A DNA stretch of 51,156 nucleotides from Marivita sp. XM-24bin2 (GCA_003149565.1 QCWH01000028.1:1-51156); one strand, 5' to 3'; shown: positions 42,004-51,156, counted from the first letter of the stretch. Notes: generated by a model from the sequence alone, not told the origin. A program made the numbers and translations.

Positions 42004-42288
42004 ATGAAAAATGAATGGCCCCTTTGGGAAGTTTTCATCCGAGGTCAGCACGGGCTGAACCACCGCCATGTTGGCAGCCTGCACGCGCCTGATGCTGAAA
42101 TGGCGCTCAAGAACGCGCGGGATGTCTACACCCGCCGCAACGAAGGTGTCAGCATCTGGGTGGTCGAAGCGGCGCATATCACAGCGTCGTCGCCCTCGGA
42201 CAAGGGCCCGCTTTACGAGCCGTCGGAAAGCAAGGTCTACCGCCACCCGACCTTCTTCGACATTCCTGACGAAGCGGGACACATGTGA
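42004..42288 (+). CDS. paaB: Phenylacetyl-CoA epoxidase subunit PaaB
   Basis: 94-residue subunit thought to bridge the PaaA-PaaC complexes. It starts MKNEWPLWEVFIRGQHGLNH and contains VGSLHAPDAEMALKNARDVY and TRRNEGVSIWVVEAAHITAS, all typical. The ATG at 42004 follows GGAGGACAG; an upstream in-frame start at 41980 is not favoured. It overlaps the paaC start region (TGATG). Confidence 0.95.
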   Translation: MKNEWPLWEVFIRGQHGLNHRHVGSLHAPDAEMALKNARDVYTRRNEGVSIWVVEAAHITASSPSDKGPLYEPSESKVYRHPTFFDIPDEAGHM

Positions 42289-43049
42289 TGACCGACCAGT
42301 CCGCCCTGTTCGAATACCTCCTGCGCCTGGGGGACAACACTTTGGTGCTAGGCCACCGGGTCAGCGAATGGTGCGGCCATGCGCCTGTGCTGGAGGAAGA
42401 CATTGCTCTGGCAAACTCCGCATTGGACCTTATCGGCCAGACGCAAATGTGGCTCGGCCTTGCCGGAGAGGTCGAAGGCGCCGGGCGCTCTGCCGATGAT
42501 CTCGCGATGCTCCGCGACGTCTGGGATTTCCGCAACCTGCTGCTGGTCGAACAGCCGAACGGTGACTTTGGTCAGACCCTGATGCGGCAATGCCTGTTCG
42601 ATGCGTTCCACCTCGAATTGCTGACCGACCTGACCCGCGCCTCCGACGACCGCATCGCGGCCATCGCCGCGAAAGCGCTGAAGGAAGTGACCTACCACCT
42701 CGACCGTTCCTCCGAGACTGTGATCGGCCTTAGCGACGGAACCGAGGAAAGCCATCGGCGGATGCAGGCCGCGCTCGACCTGCTCTGGCCCTATGTCGGC
42801 GAGATGTTCACGCCCGATGCCGTGGACAACGCCATGCACGCCGCCGGGATCGCCCCTGATCTGACCGCGCTGCGCACCCGCTTCGACACGCGGATCGACG
42901 CCATTCTGGCCGAGGCGACGCTGACCAAACCCGACAGCACCTATGCCCAGTCGGGCGGCAAGACCGGGTTCCGCCATTCAGAACATCTGGGCCACATGCT
43001 GACCCAGATGCAGTGGCTCCAGCGCGCCTATCCGGGTGCGACCTGGTGA
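42288..43049 (+). CDS. paaC: Phenylacetyl-CoA epoxidase subunit PaaC
   Basis: 253-residue structural partner of PaaA, a ferritin-like fold without the iron site. Features: LLRLGDNTLVLGHRVSEWCG, HAPVLEEDIALANSALDLIG, RNLLLVEQPNGDFGQTLMRQ, FDAFHLELLTDLTRASD and the C-terminal FRHSEHLGHMLTQMQWLQRA. The ATG at 42288 overlaps the paaB stop; a GTG one codon upstream is possible. It ends one base before paaD. Confidence 0.95.
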   Translation: MTDQSALFEYLLRLGDNTLVLGHRVSEWCGHAPVLEEDIALANSALDLIGQTQMWLGLAGEVEGAGRSADDLAMLRDVWDFRNLLLVEQPNGDFGQTLMRQCLFDAFHLELLTDLTRASDDRIAAIAAKALKEVTYHLDRSSETVIGLSDGTEESHRRMQAALDLLWPYVGEMFTPDAVDNAMHAAGIAPDLTALRTRFDTRIDAILAEATLTKPDSTYAQSGGKTGFRHSEHLGHMLTQMQWLQRAYPGATW

Positions 43050-43050
43050 C

Positions 43051-43509
43051 ATGACACCCGACCTGCCCACTATCTGGCACTGGCTCGATGAGGTGCCGGA
43101 TCCCGAGATCCCGGTGATCTCGGTTGTCGATCTCGGTATCGTGCGCGACGTGGCCTGGCAGGGTGACACGCTCGAAGTGGCTGTGACCCCGACCTATTCA
43201 GGCTGCCCCGCCACATCTGTGATCGCGATGGATATCGAAACTGCTCTGTACGATCGGGGTATCCGAAACGTACGGATCAAGACCCAGATCGCCCCACCCT
43301 GGACGACCGACTGGCTGTCCGACAAGGGCCGCGCCAAGCTTGCCGACTACGGCATCGCGCCGCCCTCGCCCGCCGGTGGCCCCGACACCTGCCCGCGCTG
43401 CGGCGGCACGCACCTCACGCGGATCAGCCAGTTCGGCTCCACCCCGTGCAAGGCGCATTGGCGGTGTGACGACTGTCTTGAGCCGTTCGACTATTTCAAA
43501 TGTATCTGA
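43051..43509 (+). CDS. paaD: Phenylacetate degradation protein PaaD
   Basis: 152-residue protein of the MIP18/SufT-related group needed for epoxidase maturation, probably in iron-sulfur assembly. N-terminal part: WLDEVPDPEIPVISVVDLGI and VTPTYSGCPATSVIAMDIE. C-terminal part is a cysteine-rich zinc- or FeS-binding region: CPRCGGTH, STPCKAHWRCDDC and FDYFKCI. The ATG at 43051 is 1 base after the paaC stop. Confidence 0.94.
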   Translation: MTPDLPTIWHWLDEVPDPEIPVISVVDLGIVRDVAWQGDTLEVAVTPTYSGCPATSVIAMDIETALYDRGIRNVRIKTQIAPPWTTDWLSDKGRAKLADYGIAPPSPAGGPDTCPRCGGTHLTRISQFGSTPCKAHWRCDDCLEPFDYFKCI

Positions 43510-43524
43510 CCTTAAGGCCCTGAT

Positions 43525-44589
43525 ATGGCGCGTTTCTATCCCCTGACCGTCACCGCTGTCGAAAAGACAACCCGCGATGCGGTTGTGATCACGCTCGAAG
43601 CCCGCGACGGGGGCAACTTCACCTTCACCCAAGGCCAATACCTGACCTTCAAGCGGGATTTCGACGGCACCGAAATCCGCCGTTCCTATTCCATTTGTTC
43701 GGGAGCCAATGAAGGCGTGCTGCGCGTCGGCATCAAGAAAGTTGCGGACGGCGCGTTTTCGCAATGGGCCAACACCGATCTGCAGCCGGGCATGACCCTC
43801 GACGCGATGGAGCCGATGGGCAAGTTCAACACGCCCATCGAACCGGACAAGGCCAAGACCTACCTTGCCTTTGCGGGTGGATCGGGGATCACGCCCGTTC
43901 TGTCGATCCTGAAAACCGTGCTGGCGGCAGAGCCGAAATCGCAGGTCACGCTGGTCTATGCCAATCGCAGCGTCAGCACGATCATGTTCCGGGAAGAGTT
44001 GGAAGACCTCAAGAACCTCTACATGGGGCGCGTCACCATCATCCATATTCTGGAAACCGACGCACAGGACATCGACCTGTTCCAGGGCCGCGTCGATGGT
44101 GAAAAATGTGCTGCCTTGTTCACGCATTGGATCCACATCGAAAGCGTCGATACCGCGTTCATCTGCGGCCCGGAGCCGATGATGAAAGCCATCGCGAAGG
44201 CGCTTGGCGACCACGGGTTGAGCAAGAAGCAGATCAAGTTCGAGCTTTTCGCCAGCGCCCAGACCGGGCGGCTGAAACGGCGTACCAAAGCCGCCGATGG
44301 CGCGGCCACGGACGCGATTGCAGCGCGCATCACCCTCGACGGCATGACTCGCAGTTTCGAGATGGGCCGCGATATGACCATCCTTGAAGCCGCGCTCGAC
44401 AATGCGCTGGACGCGCCCCATGCCTGCCGCGCCGGGGTGTGTTCGACCTGCAAGTGCAAAGTGCTCGAAGGCGAAGTGGATATGGTCGCCAACCACGCGC
44501 TCGAGGATTACGAGGTCGCGGCAGGTTACGTCCTGTCCTGCCAGTCCTACCCGATCACCAAGCGCGTTGTGGTCGATTACGACCAGTAG
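43525..44589 (+). CDS. paaE: Phenylacetyl-CoA epoxidase reductase PaaE
   Basis: 354-residue reductase feeding NADPH electrons to PaaA. A ferredoxin-reductase module has the FAD motif RRSYSICSGANEGVLRVGIK and NADP motif FAGGSGITPVLSILK. The C-terminal plant-type [2Fe-2S] domain carries cysteines in HACRAGVCSTCKC and the last in YVLSCQSYP. Final gene of the plus-strand paaABCDE cluster; paaK converges on it with a 3-base gap. Confidence 0.96.
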   Translation: MARFYPLTVTAVEKTTRDAVVITLEARDGGNFTFTQGQYLTFKRDFDGTEIRRSYSICSGANEGVLRVGIKKVADGAFSQWANTDLQPGMTLDAMEPMGKFNTPIEPDKAKTYLAFAGGSGITPVLSILKTVLAAEPKSQVTLVYANRSVSTIMFREELEDLKNLYMGRVTIIHILETDAQDIDLFQGRVDGEKCAALFTHWIHIESVDTAFICGPEPMMKAIAKALGDHGLSKKQIKFELFASAQTGRLKRRTKAADGAATDAIAARITLDGMTRSFEMGRDMTILEAALDNALDAPHACRAGVCSTCKCKVLEGEVDMVANHALEDYEVAAGYVLSCQSYPITKRVVVDYDQ

Positions 44590-44592
44590 CCG

Positions 44593-45903
44593 TCAGCCGG
44601 GATTGCGCTTGTCCACAACGCGCACCGCCTTGCCCTGAGAGCGCGCCACAGAACCCGGATCGCCCACTTCAACCTCGGTCGAGATACCGATGTGATCCTT
44701 GATCCGCTTGACCAGCATCCGCGTCGCTGCCGTGCGGGACAACTCGTCCGCCGCATCGGGCGTGGCCTCGACCAGCACCCGCATCGCGTCCATCCGGCCT
44801 GCGGTGTAAAGCTCGATCTGGAAATACGGAGCCAAACCACCGGTCGCCATGACCTCTTCCTCGATCTGGGTCGGAAACACGTTTACGCCGCGCAGGATCA
44901 TCATGTCATCGCTGCGGCCCGTGACCTTTTCCATTCGCCGCATTGACCGCGCGGTGCCCGGCAAAAGCCGCGTCAGATCGCGGGTGCGGTAACGAATGAC
45001 GGGCATGCCTTCCTTGGTGATCGTGGTGAAGACCAACTCCCCCTTTTCGCCATCGGGCAGCACATTCCCGGTCTCGGGGTTGATGATCTCGGGATAGAAG
45101 TGATCCTCCCAGATGTGCAGCCCATCCTTGGTTTCCACACATTCGTTTGCCACGCCCGGCCCGATCACCTCGGACAGGCCGTAAATGTCAACCGCGTGCA
45201 TGTCGAACGCCTGTTCAATCTCTTGCCGCATCGCGTTGGTCCACGGCTCCGCGCCGAAGACTCCGACCTCCAAAGAGGTCTCGCGCGGGTCCAGCCCCGC
45301 TTTGTGGAACGCCTCAAGGATGTTGAGGATGTAGGACGGCGTGACCATGATCCCTTTGGGCTGAAAATCGGTGATCAGGCCGACCTGCTTTTCGGTCTGC
45401 CCTCCACCCATCGGCACCACCGTCCCGCCCAGCTTTTCCACCCCGTAATGCGCGCCCAGCCCGCCAGTGAACAGGCCGTAGCCATAGGCCACATGCACCA
45501 TGTCTCCGGCACGCAGACCCGACGCCCGGAGCGACCGCGCGACCACGCTTGCCCACATGTCGATGTCGTTCTTCGTGTAGCCGACGACCGTGGGCTTGCC
45601 GGTGGTGCCAGAGGACGCATGGATACGGGCGATCTGTTCGCGCGGCACAGCAAAAAGGCCAAAAGGGTAATTGTCCCGCAAGTCGGATTTCAGGGTGAAG
45701 GGAAATTTTGCCAGATCGGACAGGTCGTGCAGATCATCCGGATGCACCCCCGCCGCCTCGAACTTGGCGCGGTACATCGGCACGTTGTCATAGGCATGCC
45801 GCAGCGACCAGCGCAGACGGTCCAGTTGCAGAGCGCGGATCTCGTCAATGGATGCGGTTTCTATCCGGTCGAGATCACCCGGTTTCGGTGACAAATCTTT
45901 CAT
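44593..45903 (-). CDS. paaK: Phenylacetate-CoA ligase
   Basis: 436-residue AMP-forming ligase that makes phenylacetyl-CoA, the first step of the pathway. Motifs: HASSGTTGKPTVVGYTKNDI, YGLSEVIGPGVANEC, RYRTRDLTRLLPG and the C-terminal SDDMMILRGVNVFPTQIEEE. The start at 45903 (MKDLSPKPGDLD) fits the family; the upstream extension lies in paaI. It is 16 bases after paaI, on the same strand, so the two form one minus-strand unit. Confidence 0.95.
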   Translation of the reverse strand: MKDLSPKPGDLDRIETASIDEIRALQLDRLRWSLRHAYDNVPMYRAKFEAAGVHPDDLHDLSDLAKFPFTLKSDLRDNYPFGLFAVPREQIARIHASSGTTGKPTVVGYTKNDIDMWASVVARSLRASGLRAGDMVHVAYGYGLFTGGLGAHYGVEKLGGTVVPMGGGQTEKQVGLITDFQPKGIMVTPSYILNILEAFHKAGLDPRETSLEVGVFGAEPWTNAMRQEIEQAFDMHAVDIYGLSEVIGPGVANECVETKDGLHIWEDHFYPEIINPETGNVLPDGEKGELVFTTITKEGMPVIRYRTRDLTRLLPGTARSMRRMEKVTGRSDDMMILRGVNVFPTQIEEEVMATGGLAPYFQIELYTAGRMDAMRVLVEATPDAADELSRTAATRMLVKRIKDHIGISTEVEVGDPGSVARSQGKAVRVVDKRNPG

Positions 45904-45919
45904 GTGCCCAGCGCCTCCC

Positions 45920-46348
45920 CTACGCTTCGTCGAACACCGTGCCCTTGATCGACCGCGACAGTCCACGGAACTCGGCAATCAGCACACCGGCCTGATTGGT
46001 CACCTGTACATCGGTGATGCCGCTGCGCCCGGTCAGTGAAATCTCGGTCGCTGTGGCGCGCAGGCGATCCCCCAAACGGCCCGAGGCGATGTAGGTGATC
46101 GAATTGTGCTGCGCGACTGTGACCTGATTGCGGCTGTTGCAGGCAAAGGCAAAGGCGCTGTCGGCCAGGGTAAAAATCACACCGCCATGACACATCCCGT
46201 GCCCGTTGCAGTGGTGTTTCTTCACGGTCAGCTCCATGACCGCTTCGCCTTCCGCGATATGAGTCAGTTCCATCCCCATCCATTGCGAGGCATGGTCTTG
46301 TAGGCACATTTTCTGGGCCGATTTTTGGGCGCGTTCGTCCGGTGTCAT
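45920..46348 (-). CDS. paaI: Acyl-CoA thioesterase PaaI
   Basis: 142-residue hotdog-fold thioesterase that releases CoA from aryl-acetyl-CoA intermediates when the pathway stalls. The family core is HHCNGHGMCHGGVIFTLADS with FAFACNSRNQ, and the closing VQVTNQAGVLIAEFRGLS. The ATG at 46348 (MTPDERAQKSAQ) is chosen because family members begin this way; a TTG 12 codons upstream (46384) is the alternative, and neither has a clear ribosome site. It is divergent from paaZ, 64 bases away. Confidence 0.92.
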   Translation of the reverse strand: MTPDERAQKSAQKMCLQDHASQWMGMELTHIAEGEAVMELTVKKHHCNGHGMCHGGVIFTLADSAFAFACNSRNQVTVAQHNSITYIASGRLGDRLRATATEISLTGRSGITDVQVTNQAGVLIAEFRGLSRSIKGTVFDEA

Positions 46349-46412
46349 GGACGCGACGCTTGCATGAAGTTCGCGCACGGTCAAATACTTAGACAGGGAA
46401 AAGGGGATCGCG

Positions 46413-48467
46413 ATGACAGTTCAGGAAGTGCAGAGTTTCATTGCGGGCGCTTGGCTGAGCCCCGACAGCAGCGCGCGGAACATTCGGGATGCCGTGACCG
46501 GCGATGTGATCGCGCGCGCGGGCCGTGCGCAGGTCGATGCAGGGGCGATGATCGACCATGCTCTGACCGTCGGCGCGCCTGCCCTGCGGGCCATGACGTT
46601 CCATGATCGCGCCCGGATGCTCAAGGCGCTGGCGCTTTTTCTGCAAGAGCGCAAGCAGGTTCTCTATGATCTCAGCTTTTCGACCGGGGCCACGCAAAAG
46701 GATAACCTTATCGATGTGGATGGCGGGATCGGGACGATGCTTGTCATCGCCTCCAAAGGTCGGCGCGAGATGCCGGACGGGCATGTCTATCTCGATGGCG
46801 GGATCGAGCAGTTGTCGCGGAAGGGCAGTTTTGTGGGCCAGCATGTCTGCACCCCGTTGCAGGGTGTGGCGGTGCATATCAACGCGTTCAACTTCCCGGT
46901 CTGGGGCATGCTGGAAAAGCTGGCCCCGACCCTGTTGGCGGGTGTCCCGGCGATCGTGAAACCGGCGACGACAACCTGCTATGTGACCGAAGCCTGTGTG
47001 CGGTTGATGCTGGAAAGCGGAATTTTACCAAATGGTACACTTCAGCTTGTAACCGGCGGTTTGGGCGATCTGCTGGATCACCTCGGCCCTCAGGATGTGG
47101 TCAGCTTCACCGGCTCTGCCGACACAGCCGTCACCCTTCGCAGCGCGCCGAACCTGCTGCGCAACTCGGTGCGGTTCGTGGCGGAACAGGACAGTCTGAA
47201 TGCCTCGATCCTTGGCCCGGACGCGCTCCCCGGCACGCCGGAGTTCGATTTGTTCGTCAAGGAAGTGCACCGCGAGATGACCACGAAGGCGGGGCAGAAA
47301 TGCACCGCCATCCGCCGGATCATCGCACCGCAGGCGCAGGTCGATGCTGTGATCGGCGCGGTGTCTGACCGTCTGCGGGACACGGTGATCGGCGACCCAC
47401 GCGATCCGGCGACCCGCATGGGGGCGTTGGTGTCGGATGGTCAGCGGCGGGATGTTCTGGCGAAATGCGCAACTCTGGAGGCCGAGGCAGAACGGGTGTT
47501 TGGCGATCCTGACGCTTTTGCGGTGCAAGGGGCAGACGCGCAGAAAGGCGCGTTTCTTCCTCCGATGCTGTACCATTGCGCCGACCCCGACGCGGCCCCC
47601 CATGTGCATGACACCGAGGCATTCGGCCCGGTGGCGACCGTCATGGGCTACCGCGATTTGGCCCACGCGATTGCGCTGGTGAACCGTGGCGCCGGCAGCC
47701 TTGTGGCGTCGGTCATCACCCATGATCCAGAGGTCGCACGCGAGGTGGTGATTGGTGCGGGTGCCTATCATGGGCGGCTCTATTTCAACAACCGCGACAG
47801 CATGGCCGAGGCAACGGGCCACGGCTCCCCCCTGCCCCATATGGTCCATGGTGGTCCCGGTCGCGCAGGTGGTGGTGAGGAACTCGGCGGCGTGCGCGGA
47901 GTGCTGCACTATATGCAGCGCACTGCCGTTCAGGGCAGCCCGGATATCATCAAGGCCGTAACGGGTGAATGGGTGCCGGGCGCGGCCACGTCGCAAGGCC
48001 CGGCGCATCCGTTCCGACGCAGCTTTGACGAGGTGCAGATCGGGGAAACGCTGCACACGGCAGAGCGCGAAGTGACGATGGAGGACATAGAACACTTCGC
48101 CACCTTCACCGGTGACACGTTCTATGCCCACATGGACGAGGACGCAGCCAAGCGAAACCCGTTCTTCCCCGGTCGGGTGGCACATGGCTATCTGCTACTG
48201 AGTTTTGCCGCTGGTCTGTTCGTCGACCCGGACGAAGGCCCGGTGCTGGCCAATACCGGTCTCGACAATCTACGCTTTCAGAAACCCGTGAGCGCCGGGG
48301 ACCGGATCAAGGTGCAACTGACAGTCAAGAAGAAGACAAAGCGTACACCTGATTACGGGGAGGTGCGCTGGCATTTGATCCTGCGCAACCAAGACGATGA
48401 GCCTGTTGCAGAATATGAACTGCTGACGATGAACGCGTATCAGCAAACAGCTGACAGCTTGGCCTGA
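46413..48467 (+). CDS. paaZ: Bifunctional ring-opening hydratase/aldehyde dehydrogenase PaaZ
   Basis: 684-residue enzyme that hydrolytically opens oxepin-CoA and oxidises the resulting aldehyde. The N-terminal aldehyde dehydrogenase domain (about 1-520) has the catalytic cysteine in [13 protein letters not shown] and the Glu in [12 protein letters not shown]. The C-terminal MaoC/hotdog hydratase domain (about 545-684) has [20 protein letters not shown] and [20 protein letters not shown], with the catalytic Asp/His in GDTFYAHMD and HGYL. Both domains look complete. AAAAGGGG precedes the ATG. Confidence 0.95.
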   Translation: MTVQEVQSFIAGAWLSPDSSARNIRDAVTGDVIARAGRAQVDAGAMIDHALTVGAPALRAMTFHDRARMLKALALFLQERKQVLYDLSFSTGATQKDNLIDVDGGIGTMLVIASKGRREMPDGHVYLDGGIEQLSRKGSFVGQHVCTPLQGVAVHINAFNFPVWGMLEKLAPTLLAGVPAIVKPATTTCYVTEACVRLMLESGILPNGTLQLVTGGLGDLLDHLGPQDVVSFTGSADTAVTLRSAPNLLRNSVRFVAEQDSLNASILGPDALPGTPEFDLFVKEVHREMTTKAGQKCTAIRRIIAPQAQVDAVIGAVSDRLRDTVIGDPRDPATRMGALVSDGQRRDVLAKCATLEAEAERVFGDPDAFAVQGADAQKGAFLPPMLYHCADPDAAPHVHDTEAFGPVATVMGYRDLAHAIALVNRGAGSLVASVITHDPEVAREVVIGAGAYHGRLYFNNRDSMAEATGHGSPLPHMVHGGPGRAGGGEELGGVRGVLHYMQRTAVQGSPDIIKAVTGEWVPGAATSQGPAHPFRRSFDEVQIGETLHTAEREVTMEDIEHFATFTGDTFYAHMDEDAAKRNPFFPGRVAHGYLLLSFAAGLFVDPDEGPVLANTGLDNLRFQKPVSAGDRIKVQLTVKKKTKRTPDYGEVRWHLILRNQDDEPVAEYELLTMNAYQQTADSLA

Positions 48468-48493
48468 GGGGTTTCGCAGCGTATCGGTGGGCC

Positions 48494-49288
48494 ATGACCG
48501 ACGCCGATTTTGAAGAACTCACCCTTAAGGCTCTGGGATCATCCACGCCACGCGTGTGGTCCTTTTTGGTGACCATGTTCGGCGATCTGGCTTTGGCTCC
48601 AGAGGCCCGCCTGAGCGGCGCAACCGTAAATGCCCTTACGGCTGCTATCGGGATCAAACCCGAAGCCACCCGCGTCGCCCTGCATCGCTTGCGCAAGGAA
48701 GGCTGGATCGAGAGCCACCGAAGCGGACGACAAACCCGGTACGGGCTGACATCTCATGGTAGATCGGAAACCAAAGCCGCCTGGCCGCGTGTCTATGGCA
48801 CATCCAGTTCTGATCACCCGGTATATTTCGTTTTGGAGAACCCTTCAGAACCCGTTGATCAAGCAAGATTTCCGCAATCCGCTGCGACTGTTCAAATCGG
48901 TCCGCGCAGCTTTGTGACGACGGCTAGAGCAACCGACGAGCATCAACTTCATGTCCCGCTCGATTCAAACGGTCCGCTACCCGATTGGATTTCGGAAAAG
49001 CTGTGCCCGCCAGAGCTTCAGTCTGCGTCACAGGACCTTTCCCGTCGCTTCGAATACGTTCTGCGCCGGTCTGATTTTGGCGCGTTGAGCCTTTTGCAGC
49101 TCGTAGCTCTGAGGGTCGTTGTTGTGCACGAATGGCGGCGTCTGATCCTGCGCAGTTCCGCTTTTCCTGAATACATCATGCCGCATGGCTGGAAAGGCCC
49201 AGACTGCCGGGATGCCTTCGCCACACTTCTTGATCACCTGCCGGTTCCAAATTTGTCCACGCTTGATCAGGATCTGGAGACTGGGTAG
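48494..49288 (+). CDS. paaX: PaaX family transcriptional regulator
   Basis: 264-residue repressor-type protein of the phenylacetic acid pathway. An N-terminal winged helix (about 15-85: STPRVWSFLVTMFGDLALAP, GATVNALTAAIGIKPEATRV, ALHRLRKEGWIESHRSGRQT) is followed by the PaaX central and C-terminal domains (FEYVLRRSDFGALSLLQLVA, VVHEWRRLILRSSAFPEY and LPHGWKGPDCRD-like sequence). PaaX responds to phenylacetyl-CoA in known cases. It is 26 bases after paaZ. Confidence 0.92.
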   Translation: MTDADFEELTLKALGSSTPRVWSFLVTMFGDLALAPEARLSGATVNALTAAIGIKPEATRVALHRLRKEGWIESHRSGRQTRYGLTSHGRSETKAAWPRVYGTSSSDHPVYFVLENPSEPVDQARFPQSAATVQIGPRSFVTTARATDEHQLHVPLDSNGPLPDWISEKLCPPELQSASQDLSRRFEYVLRRSDFGALSLLQLVALRVVVVHEWRRLILRSSAFPEYIMPHGWKGPDCRDAFATLLDHLPVPNLSTLDQDLETG

Positions 49289-49485
49289 CCAACGGGAGCG
49301 CGCAGTTTTTCGCGGATGAGGCGAGTGGCAGATTGCAAGTGCCTAAGAACTTGGCATTTCGACCAAGCATGGCCGTGCGCAGCAAGAAATCTTTCAGCGA
49401 ATACTTTTTATCCGACAAGTTTTTCTAAACGCTTGGGAAAACGCTACGCTAAGCGTATCGTGCGGGGATTCTATTTGGTGGGACT

Positions 49486-50778
49486 ATGTTTGATCTGCTG
49501 ATCAAAGAGGCATTTTTGCCGGACGGGCGCGGCCCTGTGAACATCGCGATCAAGGACGGCAAGATTGCCGCAATTGGTCAGAATATCTCTGAAGACGCTG
49601 GCGAGGTGATCGACGCCAAGCAACAGCTTGTGTCGCCTCCTTTTGTCGATCCGCATTTCCACATGGACGCCACGCTGAGCCTTGGCCTGCCGCGCTTGAA
49701 CCAGTCGGGCACACTGCTGGAAGGCATCGCGCTTTGGGGCGAATTGAAACCGATGCTGACGGTCGAGGCCGTGGTCGAGCGGGCATTGAGATACTGCGAT
49801 CTGGCCGTCGCGCAGGGGCTCTTGTCGATCAGAACCCATGTCGATGTAAGTACGGCTCCGCTGACGGGTGTCGAAGCGCTGCTTGAGGTCCGCAAGACCG
49901 TTGCCCCCTATATCGACCTGCAACTCGTGGCCTTTCCGCAGGACGGCCTGTTTCGCGCCCCGGGGGCCGAGGAAAACCTGCTGCGCGCACTGGATATGGG
50001 TGTTGATGTGGTGGGCGGTATTCCGCATTTCGAGCGCACGATGGAAGATGGCGCGCGGTCGGTGAAGCGCCTCTGCGAGATCGCAGCAGATCGCGGACTG
50101 CCCGTAGACCTGCATTGTGACGAAAGCGATGATCCGATGTCGCGCCATGTCGAAACGCTGGCGGCGGAAACCACGCGTCTGGGTCTGGGTGGGCGCGTTG
50201 TTGCGAGCCACGTGACCGCGATGCATTCCTATGACAATTACTACGCCTCCAAGCTGATCCCGCTGATCGCGGAATCGGGGATGCATGTGGTGCCCAATCC
50301 GCTGATCAACATCACGCTTCAGGGGCGGTCGGACACCTATCCGCGCCGCCGGGGCCTGACCCGCGTGCAGGAACTGCGCGCGGCTGGGGTGAACGTGGCC
50401 TTCGGTCAGGATTGCACGATGGATCCGTGGTATCCTCTGGGCTCTGCCGACATGCTCGAAGTGGCGCATATGGGGGTGCATGCCGTTCCTATGACCTCTC
50501 GCGAGGCGATGGCCTGGGCGTTCCATTCCGTCACGATGGGCGGTGCGGCGACCATGGGCCTGCCCGACCCGACGCTGCGCGAAGGGGGTCCCGCGAACAT
50601 GGTTCTGCTGCAAGCCCGCGATCCGATCGAGGCGGTGCGCCTCAAGGCGACACGTCTGGCGGTGATCAAAGGCGGCAAGGTTCTGTCGCGCACCGCACCG
50701 CGCATTGCACAGCTTTCGCTGGAGGGACGTCCCGACAGCGTAAACCCGGCGGACTATGCCCCGCCGCAAAACACATAA
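49486..50778 (+). CDS. Amidohydrolase, cytosine-deaminase type
   Basis: 430-residue metal-dependent deaminase of the CodA-like branch. Metal ligands: PHFHMD (His57, His59), DLHCDESDD, VASHVTAMHSYD and the catalytic-region FGQDCTMDPWYPLGSADML, which parallels the GHDDVFDPWYPLG signature of cytosine deaminase. N-terminal MFDLLIKEAFLPDGRGPVNI and the final GGPANMVLLQARDP fit the family. Cytosine or a related N-heterocycle is the likely substrate, but isoguanine or other analogues are possible. It is followed 27 bases later by a BMP-type transport gene. The ribosome site is weak. Confidence 0.86.
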   Translation: MFDLLIKEAFLPDGRGPVNIAIKDGKIAAIGQNISEDAGEVIDAKQQLVSPPFVDPHFHMDATLSLGLPRLNQSGTLLEGIALWGELKPMLTVEAVVERALRYCDLAVAQGLLSIRTHVDVSTAPLTGVEALLEVRKTVAPYIDLQLVAFPQDGLFRAPGAEENLLRALDMGVDVVGGIPHFERTMEDGARSVKRLCEIAADRGLPVDLHCDESDDPMSRHVETLAAETTRLGLGGRVVASHVTAMHSYDNYYASKLIPLIAESGMHVVPNPLINITLQGRSDTYPRRRGLTRVQELRAAGVNVAFGQDCTMDPWYPLGSADMLEVAHMGVHAVPMTSREAMAWAFHSVTMGGAATMGLPDPTLREGGPANMVLLQARDPIEAVRLKATRLAVIKGGKVLSRTAPRIAQLSLEGRPDSVNPADYAPPQNT

Positions 50779-50805
50779 TCTAAACCCAACGCAGAGGATG
50801 CTGCC

Positions 50806-51156
50806 ATGACCCTGAACACGACCCGTCGAAGCCTGCTTGTCGGCGCTGCCGCAACACTGGCCCTGCCCGCCTATATCCGCCGCGTGAATGCGCAGACCGT
50901 CGTCAAGGTTGCTGGCGTCCACGCCTCGCCGGTCGAAAACGCTTGGAACAGCCGGATTCACCTTGCGATGCAGCAGGCCGCCGAAGCCGGGCTGATCGAA
51001 TACGAATTCTCCGAAGGTGTAGCCGCGACCGACTACCCCCGCGCGATGCGGGAATACGCGGAAAGCGGTGTGCAGCTGGTATGGGGCGAGTCGTATGCCG
51101 TCGAACGTGAAGCCCGCGAAGTCGCTGCGGATTATCCCGAAACAGCGTTCCTCATG
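50806..51156 (+). CDS. BMP-family ABC transporter substrate-binding protein (partial)
   Basis: The first 117 residues of an exported solute-binding protein; the 3' end is outside the window. It has a Tat-like signal (TRRSLLVGAAATLALPAYI) with twin arginines at 7-8, then VVKVAGVHASPVENAWNSRI and YAESGVQLVWGESYAVEREA, resembling the basic membrane lipoprotein (BMP/Med) family that binds nucleosides or purines. AGAGGA precedes the ATG. The pairing with a cytosine-deaminase-like gene suggests uptake and use of a nucleobase or nucleoside. Confidence 0.82.
   Translation, partial: MTLNTTRRSLLVGAAATLALPAYIRRVNAQTVVKVAGVHASPVENAWNSRIHLAMQQAAEAGLIEYEFSEGVAATDYPRAMREYAESGVQLVWGESYAVEREAREVAADYPETAFLM

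Noticed and set aside
49471-50961. Long minus-strand open frame opposite the amidohydrolase gene
   Set aside because: Antisense to a clear metal-dependent amidohydrolase with all expected metal ligands.

Overview
The window looks like chromosomal DNA from a marine Roseobacter-group member of the Rhodobacteraceae (Alphaproteobacteria). Support for this is indirect: high GC, protein styles familiar from that family, an aa3-type cytochrome oxidase operon in the order ctaC-ctaB-small ORF-ctaG-ctaE, a tad pilus locus with Rhodobacteraceae-style short pilins, a DmdA-family operon and a paa operon. No insertion sequence, prophage, CRISPR array or plasmid/replication-origin gene was seen. The assignment rests on recognition, not on a database search.

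Layout. 1-2.5 kb: Lin0512-family protein, then mtnP, a LysE-type exporter and apt, a methylthioadenosine/adenine salvage group. 2.6-5.1 kb (minus): scoA and scoB of a 3-oxoacid CoA-transferase, separated by a LOV photoreceptor protein whose kinase module seems to lack its phospho-acceptor histidine. 5.3-11.1 kb (minus): topA, a 53-residue lipoprotein, dprA, tldD. 11.3-15.5 kb: cytochrome c oxidase genes and SURF1, with a perfect FNR-type box in the tldD/ctaC divergent region. 15.5-21.9 kb: thrC, M16 peptidase, acetyltransferase, periplasmic MBL-fold protein, FAD-linked oxidase, and a convergent lytic transglycosylase.

22.3-34.3 kb is a tad/cpa locus: two pilin-like genes, cpaB, cpaC, an OmpA-like lipoprotein, cpaE, cpaF, tadB, tadC, two TPR lipoproteins, a prepilin peptidase and a winged-helix-like AAA ATPase. 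tadE/tadG-type minor pilin genes are not in the window. A CAU-anticodon tRNA and a DMT-family transporter follow.

35.6-40.7 kb (minus) is an Lrp-family regulator followed by a tight operon: DmdA-family methyltransferase, OsmC, a crotonase-fold protein lacking both usual catalytic glutamates, an AMP-forming acyl-CoA ligase, and a small membrane gene interrupted by an in-frame TAG. 40.96-49.3 kb is phenylacetate catabolism: paaABCDE (plus), paaK and paaI (minus), paaZ and paaX (plus). PaaK makes phenylacetyl-CoA, PaaABCDE epoxidises it, PaaZ opens the ring and oxidises the aldehyde, PaaI rescues CoA, and PaaX probably regulates. The window closes with a cytosine-deaminase-like amidohydrolase and the start of a BMP-family ABC substrate-binding protein.

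The best candidates for undescribed biology are the LOV protein inside the CoA-transferase operon, the DmdA/OsmC/atypical-crotonase/ligase operon, the Tad-linked AAA ATPase, and the second pilin-like protein with no glycine at the expected cleavage site.
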